DNA of 64,000 bases from Anoplopoma fimbria. Taxonomy: Eukaryota; Chordata; Actinopteri; Perciformes; Anoplopomatidae. The notes under the pieces were generated by a model, which saw only the letters and a program-made list of their open reading frames with translations, searched no databases and had not been told where the DNA came from. Positions within the stretch are counted from its first letter, which is position 1, and each line of letters starts with the position of its first letter. The stretch lies in assembly GCF_027596085.1 (NCBI RefSeq), contig NC_072457.1, forward strand, positions 2,221,971 through 2,285,970, in the 5' to 3' direction. The position numbers were made by a program, and so were the translations under genes. Shown here piece by piece: positions 38,436 to 52,888 of this stretch.

Positions 38436-40152
38436 CAATGAAATACTACTGTAACCTCTGCCAGCAACCTGCCAATACCCCACTTCTTCTATTGCTGATA
38501 GAGGTCAATGAAAGCCATCAATTACTGGTTTTCCCTTTAAGCTGAGTGTTTCAAGATCCAGAGCTCCCAGTAGGAAAACAATGCACCACTGGAGTTGTTC
38601 TGGGCAGATACCAGCTGTGATTGTGTAAACACATGTACAGTACAAGTGAATGTGGAGCAGGTTTGATAATGAATGCAGAATCTTAACATCTATTATTAGA
38701 ATCGCTTCTCTTAAAAAAGCCACCGCTCACTTTGAGAGATACTTGGACCTTCAAGTATATATTCTTTCTTTATCCTCCTGTAATCTTTTCATCCTGTTCA
38801 GCTGTTCTTGTTTTTCTTTCCACGGTTCATATTTTATATTTTGTGTGTTTAATTTGTCATTTCAATGGCCAATTTAACATCTGTCAATGAACAGCTTTTG
38901 AGAATCAGCCCTTTTTTATTCATTAGTGATGTGGACACATTTTATAAAAAGAAATGTTTTTATTTCTGAAACATGCAGGTCTCAAAAACAAGTACAGCGT
39001 AAAAGTGAATGTGAAGATTTCCTACAAGGATTCTGCTGAAAAAAAAGAGTGTATGTCACCGAACCTCCCATGAATAAAAAAAAGACCATTACAGCTTTTA
39101 AGAAAAGACTTTCTGTCCTTGATTTGTAAAAAGCTTTCAATGGATCTTTTGAATTCACGAAAATGTTTTTCTACACTTAAGATTTCCCTTTTAATCTCCA
39201 CTTTTAGGGGCTTTGAAGGGACTCTTGTCCAAAAGCAGCGTACAATCATACCATTTGTGTAAGTAAGTAAATTAAAGTTCTGAAATACGACTTCATCTTG
39301 AACCCATCACAACATTTTTGGTCCTCAAGCAAAGCACCCTCCACTTCACCTTATCTGTTTTTGTATTCTGTCTATTTCAGCTTAATTGGTAGCCACCTCA
39401 CATCTGTTTTGTTTTTTTATGAGGTAGTTTGTTAAAGATGTTAATGGTGTTGCAACAATGTAAAGACAAACTTCAGTTGACCCAACGTAGAAAACAGACA
39501 AAAGAGCACAGCACCTTCTTTGTGGTTCAGTAGAAAACTTGCTTAGTTGCGTTTTTGATTTGTTACAATTTTGCAGTAATTTTAAGCCAATCTTTGTTGT
39601 TTTTATACAAAACAAAACCAAGAAGCTTCATTTCCTAATCCAAATAAAGTCAAGCATTGTCTTTAGTTCCTCAAACTTTTCAAAACTGCAACCATTATCG
39701 TAAACAAATTACGTTTCCCTCAAAACAAAATGGAGAATGCATTTAAGTGGTATCGAAGCTATATTTTTATTGGGCTTCTTTCTTTGTTTTCTTCTTTATA
39801 TAAGAGTTGTAAAAGTGCCAGTTTGTACTTTTAGGACTTTTTTTTAGGATTTTTTGTTCCTGCACTCAACCAGTGACTCAACAACATGGGTGAAAGACTC
39901 ACCTGACATCTGGATAACTAAAAAGCTTTTCAGCTGAGAAATGTCGTACAGAGAAAAGTAGTTTTCAAAGAAGCTTTCAGTCAAATATTTGAAACGATTT
40001 TACATTTAACAAATGAAAACTGATCATTCACCTCAAACATTTTGTAGCAGCACAAGGCCTCTCAATACTGTTTCTCCAGGTGCAGAAGGGTGCTCTTTCT
40101 AATGCTCATAGCTCCTGATAATTCAAACTACATTAAATCATCTGACTGGAAG
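38436..40152. other. Non-coding, no gene seen
   Basis: AT-rich, no recognised repeats. Frames of 70-80 codons lack domains. Confidence 0.5.
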
Positions 40153-40424
40153 TTACATTACATTACAGTCATTTAGCAGACGCTTTTATCCAAAGCGACT
40201 TACAGTCAGTAGTATGTTACATATCATTCACCCATTCACACACTGATGACAGGCTACCATGCAAGGTGCCACCATCAGTCCTAACATTCATCATCCAGCA
40301 AGCCTTCAGGAGCAACTTGGGGTTAAGTGTCTTGCCCAAGGACACATCGACTGCCGAAGCCGGGTATCGAACCACCGACCCTCTGATTGGAGAAGTACCT
40401 TGCTCTCCACTACGCCACAGCCAG
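40153..40424 (-). mobile_element. tRNA-derived SINE
   Basis: Reading the minus strand, the head has an A box TGGCGTAGTGG (40407-40417) and a perfect B box GGTTCGATACC (40363-40373), about 33 nt apart as in a tRNA internal promoter for RNA polymerase III. The body follows with GTGTCCTTGGGCAAGACACT and a 3' part GTCGCTTTGGATAAAAGCGT. It ends in a short-repeat tail TAATGTAATGTAA. Length is about 270 bp. The same body wording is very common in teleost genomes. The SINE has no coding role and depends on LINE machinery for movement. Confidence 0.85.
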
Positions 40425-40571
40425 TTCACATTTTATACAACGAGTAGATTGCTGATGTCAGAGTAAGGAGCACCTCAGTCAGTTATGACACAGGAAGTAA
40501 ACATCACCCATAAAATCAACTACTTGCAGACAAAGATTACAATTATTGCAGACTACATCCGTCCATAAATA

Positions 40572-40712
40572 GAGTATGAGGCGACAGCTAGCAGCTGGTT
40601 GGCTTAGCTTAGCACAAAGAAGGGAAACAGGAAGAAACGGTGACAAAAAGCCATCGACCAGCTCCTCTAAAACTCACTAATTAACACATTTAATATCAAG
40701 AAATGTTTTGTG
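40572..40712 (+). repeat. Widespread fish dispersed repeat (fragment)
   Basis: AGCAGCTGGTTGGCTTAGCT followed by TAGCACAAAGAAGGGAAACA and AAACTCACTAATTAACACAT matches a phrase order I recognise from many percomorph genomes. Class unknown; no second copy here. Confidence 0.5.
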
Positions 40713-40749
40713 TAAAAAGGGTAATTCACAGTGTTTAAATAATAATTCA

Positions 40750-41030
40750 AGGCGGCTAATGTGTCAGACTGCGGTTGCTCGGCAACGGCTTCCCGTCAAG
40801 AAATAGTGTGACATTTGAATTAGCTTTGAAAGTGCTGGTAGCCGATTTTTTTGAGGGCCTGATAGAGCCGCGCTGGCTGTTTCTCCCTGTTCCCAGCCTT
40901 TGTAATGAGATAAGCTCAGCGGCTGCTGGCTTCAGCTTCAAATTTATCGCTCAGATAGTAGAGTGCATAATTTTCTCATTGAACTCTCCGGCAGAATGCT
41001 AATAAGCATATACCGTATTTCTGAAGCCTA
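40750..41030. promoter_or_regulatory. Candidate conserved segment with RFX-like X-box
   Basis: Contains GTTGCTCGGCAAC (40774-40786), an inverted-repeat site close to the RFX X-box (GTNRCC-RGYAAC, one mismatch in the left half). This is followed by repeat-free sequence with TTTGTAATGAGATAAGC and GCTAATAAGCATAT. No coding frame is supported. Regulatory function is inferred. Confidence 0.3.
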
Positions 41031-41280
41031 AATCGTCCACCATGCCTTTTGTTGCACACATTCAGCCCCCTCTGCCTGCCTGCACAGCCTTTTGTGAGGG
41101 GCAGAATAAATCCGTGGCTTCTGAGATTAAAACACAATACTAATTGTTTCTTTCTCCTGCTCATGTGTACATCCACGTGGACCATAAATACACACATACA
41201 CACTCACACAACAATCAACCCGGGCCTCACTTCCACGTGGGTTGTTTTCACGCATTCATGATTTACATAATACTGATGGT

Positions 41281-41530
41281 TCGCTGATTGGCCACAGTGC
41301 CCCCCCTCTTTCCCCGTCTGTCTGATCACTCATCTGGATGACCTGCACTTAATGGGGGTTGGCTCAACCAATGATACGCTTCGCCACTCGTAAACGGCGC
41401 GCCCGCACCCGTTATCCAATCGGTGACATATGGAAGATGTGATCCAATCGTTACAGCCGCCATCGCTCATCATGAGGGAGCTGTGGCACTAAAGGCAGAG
41501 CTCAGTACTTATGAGGGCACAGTGTGCTTA
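41281..41530. promoter_or_regulatory. Candidate regulatory segment with CCAAT-type words
   Basis: GC-richer than its surroundings, with GCTGATTGGCC, AACCAATGATACG, TATCCAATCGG and GATCCAATCGTTA within about 180 bp, and GGCGCGCCCGC at about 41396. No TATA box or transcript evidence. This could be an enhancer-like segment or chance clustering. Confidence 0.25.
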
Positions 41531-41826
41531 ATCAGCCCGCCGCTGCAGGGCGTTTAGTATTTCAACCTTCTTCATGCTTTTTCAAATTCACTGCGAGATA
41601 ACCACTTTCCTCTCTCACACACACACAAACACACAAACACACCGACGTTTTACTGGATTTCAAACCAGCAGATTAGTCGATAAAAGCTTCAGTTACGCTC
41701 TCTTAAATGTATTTATTTACTCGGGGTAATATCGAGAAATGAATAGACTGCCTGTTATTTCAGCTTAGCGATGCTGCCTGAAGATTCATTCCAGCACTGC
41801 AATGAATTCCCATGTTTTGAACATTG

Positions 41827-41840
41827 GTTGCTGTGGCAAC
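41827..41840. promoter_or_regulatory. RFX-like X-box
   Basis: GTTGCTGTGGCAAC is an imperfect inverted repeat with a perfect right half-site GGCAAC. It lies in a repeat-free stretch just before the TA array. Confidence 0.3.
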
Positions 41841-41968
41841 TCATGCGGTAACCAGGCAGCTATTTAGACATAATTATCCAATATTCATTCCAGCATAATT
41901 GCACTCTGCACGATTGCACTATAATATTGTTTACAATGTTAAGGGTCTGACTTATAGACATTGTAGGT

Positions 41969-41970
<2 letters not shown>

Positions 41971-42029
<59 letters not shown>
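41971..42029 (+). repeat. (TA)n microsatellite
   Basis: 59 bp of pure TA. Too long and isolated to be a TATA box. Confidence 0.97.
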
Positions 42030-42033
<4 letters not shown>

Positions 42034-43737
42034 CCTAGCTGTATTACTCTTTCTGCATATGTACAATGCAAGAAAAACATAGTCAAATTCCTGGTATGTT
42101 TACTCATAACTGTCCTGTAAAGCTGATTCTAAATTATCCAGTTTTCCTTTGTTTAATTATTGCTACCCTAGTTTAAGAAAATGTTTCCTTTAGTGCAGTT
42201 GTGTCAATAACCATTACATAAAAGCCATTACACCCCAAAGGGAGTCGTTTTTGTGTTTGTTTGTTAGGGGTTGGGGGGGATTCATTGCTTCCAACAGCTG
42301 TTATTTGCCGCACCATTTTTACCCATAACCACAAGGAACGGAGCCTCGTTGGGGGTTGATTGTTGAAACCAGACTGATGGCTTAGCCCCGTATTCTTTGG
42401 AGAGGTCTTAAAATGAATCGCTCCATCTCAAGTTACCTTGAGAGCTTTTGACCCACGGTGTTCTCTGGGCTTTGATACTTTTCTTTTTAACATGTAATAT
42501 CCCAGATACACTCTCTGAAGGACAGCCAAGACTGACACTTCTGCAGTTGTAAAAAATGAAGGCCCAGTTTATAGCCTTGCAGAGTCGACTTCGGTCTCAA
42601 ACTCCTTCTGCAGATGTACCCCATTTTATATATATATATAAAGGGGATTTCATACGGCTCTAGCGATGGAGAGAAGTTTAATTTAACCTCTCTTGGCATT
42701 CAACGCCAGAAAGATTCAATTTCCCCCTTCAAGCTTTGTTCATAAATAAATGTTCTTGATACTTTATACTCAGATAGCAACTTTAATATCACCCTGGACA
42801 CCGACTCCAATTTTACACGCGAGTCAGTGAAGTGGATTTGGATGGGCTTTTGGGAATTGACAGAAAAGTTTTGTGGGGGCGGTGAAATTGGAGCCGCGCT
42901 ATCACCAATGGCCTTAATCCACTAGTCCTCTTAGGACGGCCACGTAACGGACAGATAGGAGCTCATGGTGGATTCACTGACATGTATTAGGAAACAGAGA
43001 GAACATCCTCCGGGCACCTCATGGAACAGATACACAGCTCTGTACCTGAAGAGCTTTTTCTACGTATACCTACGCCTGGTTTTCTGTCTCCTTCTTTACA
43101 AATGAATTGATTCACGCGAGACTTCAAGCCACATGACTGAACTGCATTAACCCTACAGTTTAATTCTGCTTGGAAGTTAATTACGCTTCGTTCCTGGATT
43201 CATTTGACTTGTCTCGGTCACCTGCATAATTCATGCTTGTTCTTTTTGTTTCAAAGTTGTACTTTAAATTGTTGCTGTACTTCTGCAGTCACTACAGCTG
43301 GAAAGAACTCGGCATATTGTTTACAATTACATTTTATGTAATATTATTATTATTATTGTGCGTTCCTTTTACTCTCCCTTTGTTTTGTGCTGGTTTACTT
43401 GCTGCATTGTTTCAATTGTCTGTGGTCATGAGCTGTGTTGTGTTGATAGTTTGTGTTTTTTGAGAAGGTGATTTGTTTGCAGTGTAGCAAAAGGTTAAAC
43501 ACCGGTTGAGTTGATGTTAGTACCAACAGTCATTTACCTTTCATCTGTGCTGGGTGAGAGCGGCGTTTTAAACGTGACTTGATTTTTCATTAAGTGGTAC
43601 TATTGTGTCCTGAAAATGAGCTTCATATAGTAAATGGTCATACAGTAACTCCCGCTTAATAAACCCATGTATGAAGATTAGATGTTAGTTGACAGTATGA
43701 AAATCTTGAGGTTGGGGTGAGCATTTAAAAAAATCGC
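42030..43737. other. Non-coding; conserved-looking patch
   Basis: 42780-42990 is repeat-free and balanced (TTTTACACGCGAGTCAGTGA, CAATGGCCTTAATCC). The rest is AT-rich with a short TATATATATATA at about 42628. No gene. Confidence 0.4.
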
Positions 43738-44570
43738 ATTTAAAAACAAAGAATCCAAAACTTTCTTATTTTGCAGAAGAGTTGGGAGTTTTTTTCCACA
43801 TCTGTTTAGATTTGTGCAATAAACTGCTCAAGGCATTCTACCAGTCTGTGGTAGCCAGCGCCCTCTTCTTCTACCAGTCTGTGGTAACCAGTGCCCTCTT
43901 CTTCTACCAGTCTGTGGTAACCAGGCCCTCTTCTTCTAGTAACCAGTGCCCTCTTCTTCTACCAGTCTGTGGTAACCAGTGCCCTCTTCTTCTACCAGTC
44001 TGTGGTAACCAGTGCCCTCTTCTTCTACCAGTCTGTGGTAACCAGCGCCCTCTTCTTCTACCAGTCTGTGGTAGCCAGCGCCCTTCTTCTTCTGTGGTAG
44101 CCAGTGCCCTCTTCTTCTACCAGTCTGTGGTAGCCAGCGCCCTCTTCTTCCAGTCTGTGGTAACCAGTGCCCTCTTCTTCTACCAGTCTGTGGTAGCCAG
44201 CGCCCTTCTTTCTACCAGCTGTAGCCAGCGTGCTGGGGTGGTGGCATCAGGACTGGAGATGCCAACAAACTTAATAAGCTGGTGAGGAAAGCCAGCTCTG
44301 TGGTGGGTCTGGAGCTGGACAGTCTGGAGTCAGTGGGTGAGAGGAGGATGAAGGCCAAACTCGGAGCCATCCTGGACAATCCCTCTCACCCTCTCCATGA
44401 GGAACTGTGGCAGCTGGGCAGCTCTTTCAGCCATCGGCTGATTCTGCCAAAGAGCAGGACGGAGCTACAGACGCTCATTTGTGCCCACTGCCATCAGACT
44501 GTACAACAACAGCGGAGACCACAGTCTGTCAACATGCTGACCAATATGAGGGTGAGGGTTAGGTGAAGTA
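43738..44570 (+). pseudogene. LINE ORF2 C-terminal remnant interrupted by a minisatellite
   Basis: Degenerate C-terminal part of a teleost non-LTR retrotransposon ORF2. Before the array the frame reads CNKLLKAFYQSVV (about 43816-43854). After it a shifted frame reads DANKLNKLVRKASSVVGLEL, then LDSLESVGERRM and ILDNPSHPLHEEL (about 44255-44405). In intact relatives these blocks lie close together. Here about 395 bp of tandem repeats separates them. Stops and frameshifts make it non-functional. The clade is probably L2/CR1-like, but this is not certain. Confidence 0.85.
43836..44230 (+). repeat. 33-bp minisatellite inside LINE coding sequence
   Basis: About a dozen head-to-tail units of TTCTACCAGTCTGTGGTA-(A/G)CCAG(C/T)GCCCTCTTC. 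The canonical unit is 33 bp and equals 11 codons (FYQSVVASALF) of the host LINE. Units at 43836, 43869, 43957, 43990 and 44023 are full length. Others have a 1-bp loss (about 43925), a 10-bp loss (43934-43956) or shorter deletions. Two positions alternate between units (GTAGCC/GTAACC and AGCG/AGTG), which is useful for reconstructing the order of duplication. Confidence 0.95.
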
Positions 44571-45120
44571 GTTGAACTTGCTTGTGATAATGAGTAGCCA
44601 ACAAAAGAGGGGGGGACATACCCTGTACAGATGTGTGGCGGGTGGCAAACCCCCCAAAAATGATTTAAGCTTGATTTTCAGGAACCCTTATACGTGATAG
44701 ACACACAAATTAAACACATCAATGTGACTATGCACCAGTCAGAGCTGCTGACATTGCATTTTTATTACAGAATTTAAACTCAATACAATTAGTAAATGCA
44801 GCCACATTGTTACTTTTCCATCCAGTCTTGTAAACTTGGAATAACGACTCTGTCTCCAGTGTGTAGAGTTGAGTGTGGGTTTATTATAGTGAAAGCAATG
44901 ATTGTGTGACAGTGTGTAAGCTTAATTATTTGATGGAAAGCAAGGGACGTGAATATTTGTATATAAGTTCTTGATGTGAAAGGCTTTGAAAAGAATTGCC
45001 AGTGAATAAACTTGGATACTAATCTTGGAAAGGGCTTTCAGATATTTTCCCCATTATTATTATTATCATTTTTATTTATTTATTTATATCTGTACTCAAT
45101 GTGACTTCATGATTAAATAA
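44571..45120 (+). other. Possible LINE 3' untranslated region
   Basis: Directly follows the LINE ORF2 remnant. Ends in an A/T-rich zone with TTATTATTATTATC and TTTATTTATTTATAT (45053-45090) and GATTAAATAAAGTG (about 45110). It could be the LINE 3' UTR and tail, but no target-site duplication confirms the boundary. Confidence 0.4.
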
Positions 45121-46318
45121 AGTGTACTGAATATATCTGTATGAATATGATTTGATGAAACTATTCAGCCAATGGGATGATGCATGAGCAGCTAATGTTG
45201 AGGCGTAAATTAAAACAGCTGATGGCTGATAAACTGATGCAAGTGATGACCGCCGGAACGAACCCAGTGAACATTTAATCATTTAAAGGAGTATTTAAAG
45301 CAGCAAAGGCTGAGTAATCCTGACCTTTAGCCTTTTGGAAAGGACTCCAACATTTGCCCTTCTGCACCGCTGACATCTTTAATTACACACCCTTTGCCCC
45401 CTAAATGCCCACCTCTTTCATTCTCCACAAATCCAGTTTGATTCATTTATATATATATACATATACTTTTACTTGTTATTCGAAATGCACGTGATAACTA
45501 CAGTTCAGCTAATCCACCTCCGACTCATTACTTGGCTGTCATCAGCGCAGCGATGTGTTTTTGACTACTACTCCTGTGCATCAGTATGATGTATTTGTCA
45601 TATTGATGTGTCACTGCTGTGCATTCTAGCCCCGGTGTTCTGAGTGACAGCGCATTTCCTCACATTGCATCACGCTGCAGAGCCACAGAGCCACAGAGCC
45701 CCCTGACGACATGCTGCTGGGTATAAACACTGCTGTCACCCGCTGAGCGTGGACTCCAGCTTCTCTCGCCGGAGCAAACACGCAAGTTATACCAAGACGA
45801 GTGGGACAGTGAGTCAATGAATCTCGTCTCCATTTGAGACTTTTGAATGCCGCACTGCATCACACTCTGAGGAAACGGAGGCCGGCGGATAGTGTGCAGA
45901 AGGTGAGAGATGTGTCTGTGACGGACACAAAAATAGTACCATGAAAGCACCCAAAATACCAACTGTTCTATTCTTGAGTACCTTCTTATCGCAAAAATCT
46001 CCGTCCTGTTCATGCACACACATTTGGTCTCACACACAAGGACTCACACACACAAACATGCCAGTTGAGATGTTCCACCTTTCAGGAGACGGAGGAGAGC
46101 ATCGAGGGACAATCAGCCAACCCACCCGGAGGCCATTTGTTCTATGTGTCAATGTCCACAAGTGATTGTGTGTGTGCTTGTGTACTCATTGTGAGTCACT
46201 GTAAATGAAAGCATCAGCTAAATGTAAATCATATGTATGCATTTGTGTCTATATGCATGCGTGCAATGCTGGGCCCCAAGGAAAAGTGTCAGCAAATGTC
46301 CTGCTGAGTAGCCTATAT
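45121..46318. other. Non-coding, no gene seen
   Basis: No supported feature. The 125-codon minus frame at 45660-46037 has no domain. Confidence 0.5.
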
Positions 46319-46330
46319 GTGTGTGTGTGT

Positions 46331-46392
<62 letters not shown>
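46319..46392 (+). repeat. (GT)n microsatellite
   Basis: 74 bp with a single C interruption near 46335. Confidence 0.95.
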
Positions 46393-48690
<2,298 letters not shown>

Positions 48691-51600
48691 TGGAGACATA
48701 AAGTACCATTAACTCATAACCGCACCAGGTTTCTATTAATCATTGGACAGATAAATTATATCCTGTTAATGTCCATGTGAACTCTAACCAATACAATGAA
48801 TCTGTGAACACAAAAATACTGTAAATAGTCATTTTTCCCAATAACTTCAAACACAACTCACACCTTGTAGTATCTCTTCAGTAGGTACAATACCATTATC
48901 ACATTTTTCTTCCATAAATGTCATACATTATATGTTATGTTTTTTGACATCACATACCCCCATGTGTTTTACTGTGTGGGTTGTGTGTTTTGTATTTATT
49001 TAATACCTTGAACCAACAATCCCCAGAGGGCTTTGCTGTCGTCACATGTTCCAGTGACCCAGGTGTTCAATATCAGGCCCAGTGACTGGCTTCCTGCTGA
49101 CGCTTGTAAGGTCCTTGACCAAAAACTCAATAAACGAAGATTGTAGAGTACAAATGTTACGATTTTATCAAATAATTCTTGAGATATAAATATGCATATC
49201 TTTTTTTTAAAAATCCGATTGGTTTTATTCATGAAACTGCTCTTCGTCTGCGATCCCGATACTCAATAAAGCAACCGGCCGACACGGATCCCGACTTTAT
49301 TGCTGACTGGGGGGGAAGAAAAAAAGCGTCACAGACATGAGGGGGATGTGTCTCTTAGATGGATGAGCATGGGGCAATATCTTTATACACAAAGTCGTAA
49401 ACATTTCATTGTATTGCCCCAACAGGAAGAGAGAGGTCAGTGCAAGAGACACGAGTTTAAGAGGAAAGGGAGGCCCAGTGGAGGCCACTCATCAAGTCCA
49501 TAACAGTGTTTTTCTTGGTCGGATCTGTTGTTTACTACTGTTCACTCTTGCACTGTATGAACTCAGGACCTTAAGAACCACTAAGTTAGAAAGGTTTTTT
49601 TTTTCATAATCAGTTTCCCTTTCACTCTGGATGAATCAGAGACAATTCTGGGAATAGTTTAAATTTGTTCTATTCCCTCAGTAGAAGGTTGAATTTATTG
49701 TAATTTTTGAATATTTTACCTTTTAAGTACAAATTTGAAGGACTTCTTTTAATGGAAATGTATGTATTATCTCTGCATTTTTAGATAAATATTGCATTTG
49801 GTACTCCACTAGATGTATCTAACGTCTGCTACTAGATTTTAAAAAACTATAAGTGCTTCAGAAATGGTGCATTTCTTTAAATGACGTACACTTTAGTGTA
49901 TAAAGTACTAAAACAATTCACTTTGACGTGATCCAGTTAATGAATTAACGATTTAACACTTTGAAAGGGGCCATTCTTTATAATGAGCATTTTTACTTTT
50001 GATACTTAGTAAAAAAAAAACACTATTTTCTCAGCTCATTGCTTAAAAAACTGATGTTAGTTTGTAAAACATTCTTTGATTTAATGTCACAAGACAATGG
50101 ATTAAACTTCAGCCGATGGACTTTTAATGCTTAGCAACAAGATTCGCTGTCAGAGAAAAGTCAAAAATATCTCAGATAATCAAAAAAGAGCCATAAAACT
50201 GTGTCACACCTTCCATCGATACATAGTTTTGGGAACAGCAAGAGCTCAGAGTGAGGTCTCTGATTTGTGAAGCAAATAAAAATAATTACTTTGCATCTTA
50301 AAAATAACAACTGCTTTTTCATGACGGGGCCAAACACTGAGGCTGCTGCCCGGCCGGAGACACGTCCAATACAGGCAGCCGTATTAAAAAATTGATAGCG
50401 CCTGCCATGAGATGGAAAGTGCGAGTACAGAGGGTTGGAAAACAAAGCAATAATCGAGAAGTGGTGCATTAAAGAGGGGAGGAGGGCGGGGAGCGGAGGA
50501 CATGAAAAGTTGAAGGGATAAACAAAGGGAGGAGGATCGAAGAGAGGATGAGGAGTGAGGAAGGTGTAGCATAAGGTATGAAGGAGGTGGCTGGATTATT
50601 GAGTTTTGTCAGCCAGACATGACCCGAGTGTTCAAACAAGATATGTTTATGTGTGTGTGTGAAGAAGTGTTATTTTGGGTTTTTTCCTCTCCTGGTCACA
50701 TCATTAGCAACAGAGAGAGAACAGGAGGTCGAAGGGAGCAAGGAGGAGTGTGGGAGGATTCTTGTTGCCGCGCAACTTAAAGACGGAAGCAGATGAGCGT
50801 TAGCCGGGTAGCCTTTTAGTCAGAGGAAGGAAAGGTTAATGGCGCTGGAAATACCAAAATATGGGCAAGAAAGAGCTAACAAGGTGTGTTTACAGGTGAA
50901 TCAGGAGACGGATCGAGGTTTTTTTACGGTTTCATCTAAAGGGGTCCACGTGTACTTTGTGGTGCTAGGACTGTATGAACAGGAGCCTCAAACACGAGGC
51001 TCGAAATGTTTGGAGGAAACGAAGTGCCAAAAAGTACCAGTTCTACTCACAGGCCAATGATATTCTATATTTATAGATCCAAAATGATACTGACAGAGGG
51101 GCGAGGAAAAGTCACAATTATGAATCCGTTTGCTACTTCAGCACCACGGACAGCGCCGTTCATTCACAGCACAGTTAGGCTACTCATATCTCAAACTACA
51201 TATGGAATATAACTTTTTTTAAAACGTGTACAGATATGTGAAGCACAAAAACATCAAGTTTCTGTAGACAATAAAAAAAAAAAAAGCAAGTAATAAACAG
51301 CCTTAATAATAAACATTCTGACTTTTCACACCAGTACAGGTGCAATTTATCAAATCAACGTTGGCTCTTTTTAATTTAAGGTCCCAATAGATCTTTTTTC
51401 ACAGCGACAATTTTGACCTGTCATGGTGGGAAAAGCACGGGTGAAACAAACTGTACTAACGATGGCTCAGTTCCATAAAGTGTCCCAGTACGCTTCGACC
51501 GTGAGCTAGCATGCACAACGGCAGGCAACTGGAACTAGCTCCCCTAAATGGAATGCAATTCTTGTTCTTCTTTTTATGTTATCAGTGTGGATTTCCTGCC

Positions 51601-51720
51601 ATGACATGCCGAAACGTCTGCTGTGAAACACTACTAACAAATCTGCACGCACAACCAGGGCCCTCAACCAGTATTGTTAGTAGTTACATACTGTCAAAAT
51701 CTTTCTCCTGTATGTGTGCA
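48691..51720. other. Non-coding; conserved-looking and purine-rich patches
   Basis: 50090-50420 is repeat-free and balanced (TTGATAGCGCCTGCCATGAG, AGATAATCAAAAAAGAGCC). 50460-50590 is purine-rich on plus. An A-run lies at about 51272-51284. No gene supported. Confidence 0.4.
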
Positions 51721-51893
51721 TAGGCTTGGGTTTTCCCTCGCTCTAATCAGAATTTTTCCATCACACATATCCACCCAAAAACTACCTCCCAAGCCAACTT
51801 TCTCCGTCTCTCCACCCACCTCCTCCCTGAACCCGTCGGTGTCTTCCTTGCACCTCCCCCTTCCATATCCGGCCCCGCTTTGTTTACCGTGCT
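51721..51893 (+). repeat. Pyrimidine-rich block
   Basis: About 170 bp of C/T-rich sequence on plus, ending at the balanced segment 51894. Confidence 0.5.
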
Positions 51894-52020
51894 AATCTAA
51901 CGTCTCATCGGCAGTAAGCCAGAGTTTGGCTGATTGTAATGGTGTGGTAATTAGCTGATTAGTGATGGAGAGAGCTCGTTAAGGATCCTAGCCCGACGAG
52001 AGGACACTTGATTAGATAAT
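51894..52020. promoter_or_regulatory. Candidate conserved segment with TAATTA core
   Basis: Contains GGTAATTAGCTGATTAGTGA and TTGATTAGATAATCATG, which are homeodomain-type words, between a pyrimidine block and a TG array. Inferred only. Confidence 0.25.
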
Positions 52021-52027
52021 CATGAAC

Positions 52028-52040
52028 GTGTGTGTGCGTG

Positions 52041-52083
<43 letters not shown>
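52028..52083 (+). repeat. (TG)n microsatellite
   Basis: 56 bp with two CG interruptions near its start (TGTGTGCGTG units). Confidence 0.95.
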
Positions 52084-52086
<3 letters not shown>

Positions 52087-52172
52087 AATACTGATACAGG
52101 TTATGATGCAACCATGATAATCTGCTAACACTCTAAAGATGAAGCCACTGTAGCGGTTCATATGCATTTATT

Positions 52173-52174
<2 letters not shown>

Positions 52175-52216
<42 letters not shown>
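52175..52216 (+). repeat. (TA)n microsatellite
   Basis: 42 bp of pure TA. Confidence 0.95.
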
Positions 52217-52218
<2 letters not shown>

Positions 52219-52888
52219 GGACAATTAATGTAATGAAATTTAGTTTTTTTTATATATTGATTTATGTATTGTTCAGTGTTTTATATCCTCTATTTTCTGT
52301 TCAAAGTTTACTGTTCAACATATTTCCAGGGGAAAATGTTTTCTCAAAGCCCGTCGGGTTTCCATTTCACCCACGCACTTCCTTTGGTTTCCTCTGTCTC
52401 ACATTCAGTTTATCAATAGTTTGCACAAGAAAACAAAACTTAATCCCTTTCAACATTCCAACACATTATGTGGCCTAGAACTACGTCAAAGAAGTTTACT
52501 TGCTGCTGCTGCTGCTCGAAGCGTTTTTGAAACTGCAGCAGAGGAACCTGAGAATCTGATAAACTCTGTGGGCTCATGAATGCTTATGTAAAGATACATC
52601 CTTTTTATGAAAGTGGTGTAGAAATACGAGGTGTTTAATCATCTTAATATTTCAGCTGCAGGGTGATGAGTCTGTTTCAGATATTTGTGTTGGCATTGAC
52701 ATCCCCAAATTGAATGTGAAGGCATTTGAGATTGAGAAATGTGATGCTGTCTGCTCTTGACCTTTCCTGCTCAAGGTATGGTTATTCTTTATTACATCTA
52801 TTATTCATTTTCTTTATCTAGATTTCACGATTCTTTCGCTTACAGTGATGTTTCAACAGAGAGGTTGATGTTCCACGATCATAGAGAG
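52217..52888. other. Non-coding, no gene seen
   Basis: AT-rich, with a short CTGCTGCTGCTGCT run at about 52502. No gene. Confidence 0.5.

Noticed and set aside
40357..40420. tRNA gene from A and B boxes
   Set aside because: The boxes head a longer SINE body with a repeat tail. No cloverleaf acceptor stem is evident.
41971..42029. TATA box
   Set aside because: 59 bp of TA repeats is a microsatellite. No initiator or transcript evidence nearby.
43836..44230. CRISPR-like repeat array
   Set aside because: Units are directly tandem with no unique spacers, the unit is 11 LINE codons, and the context is eukaryotic.
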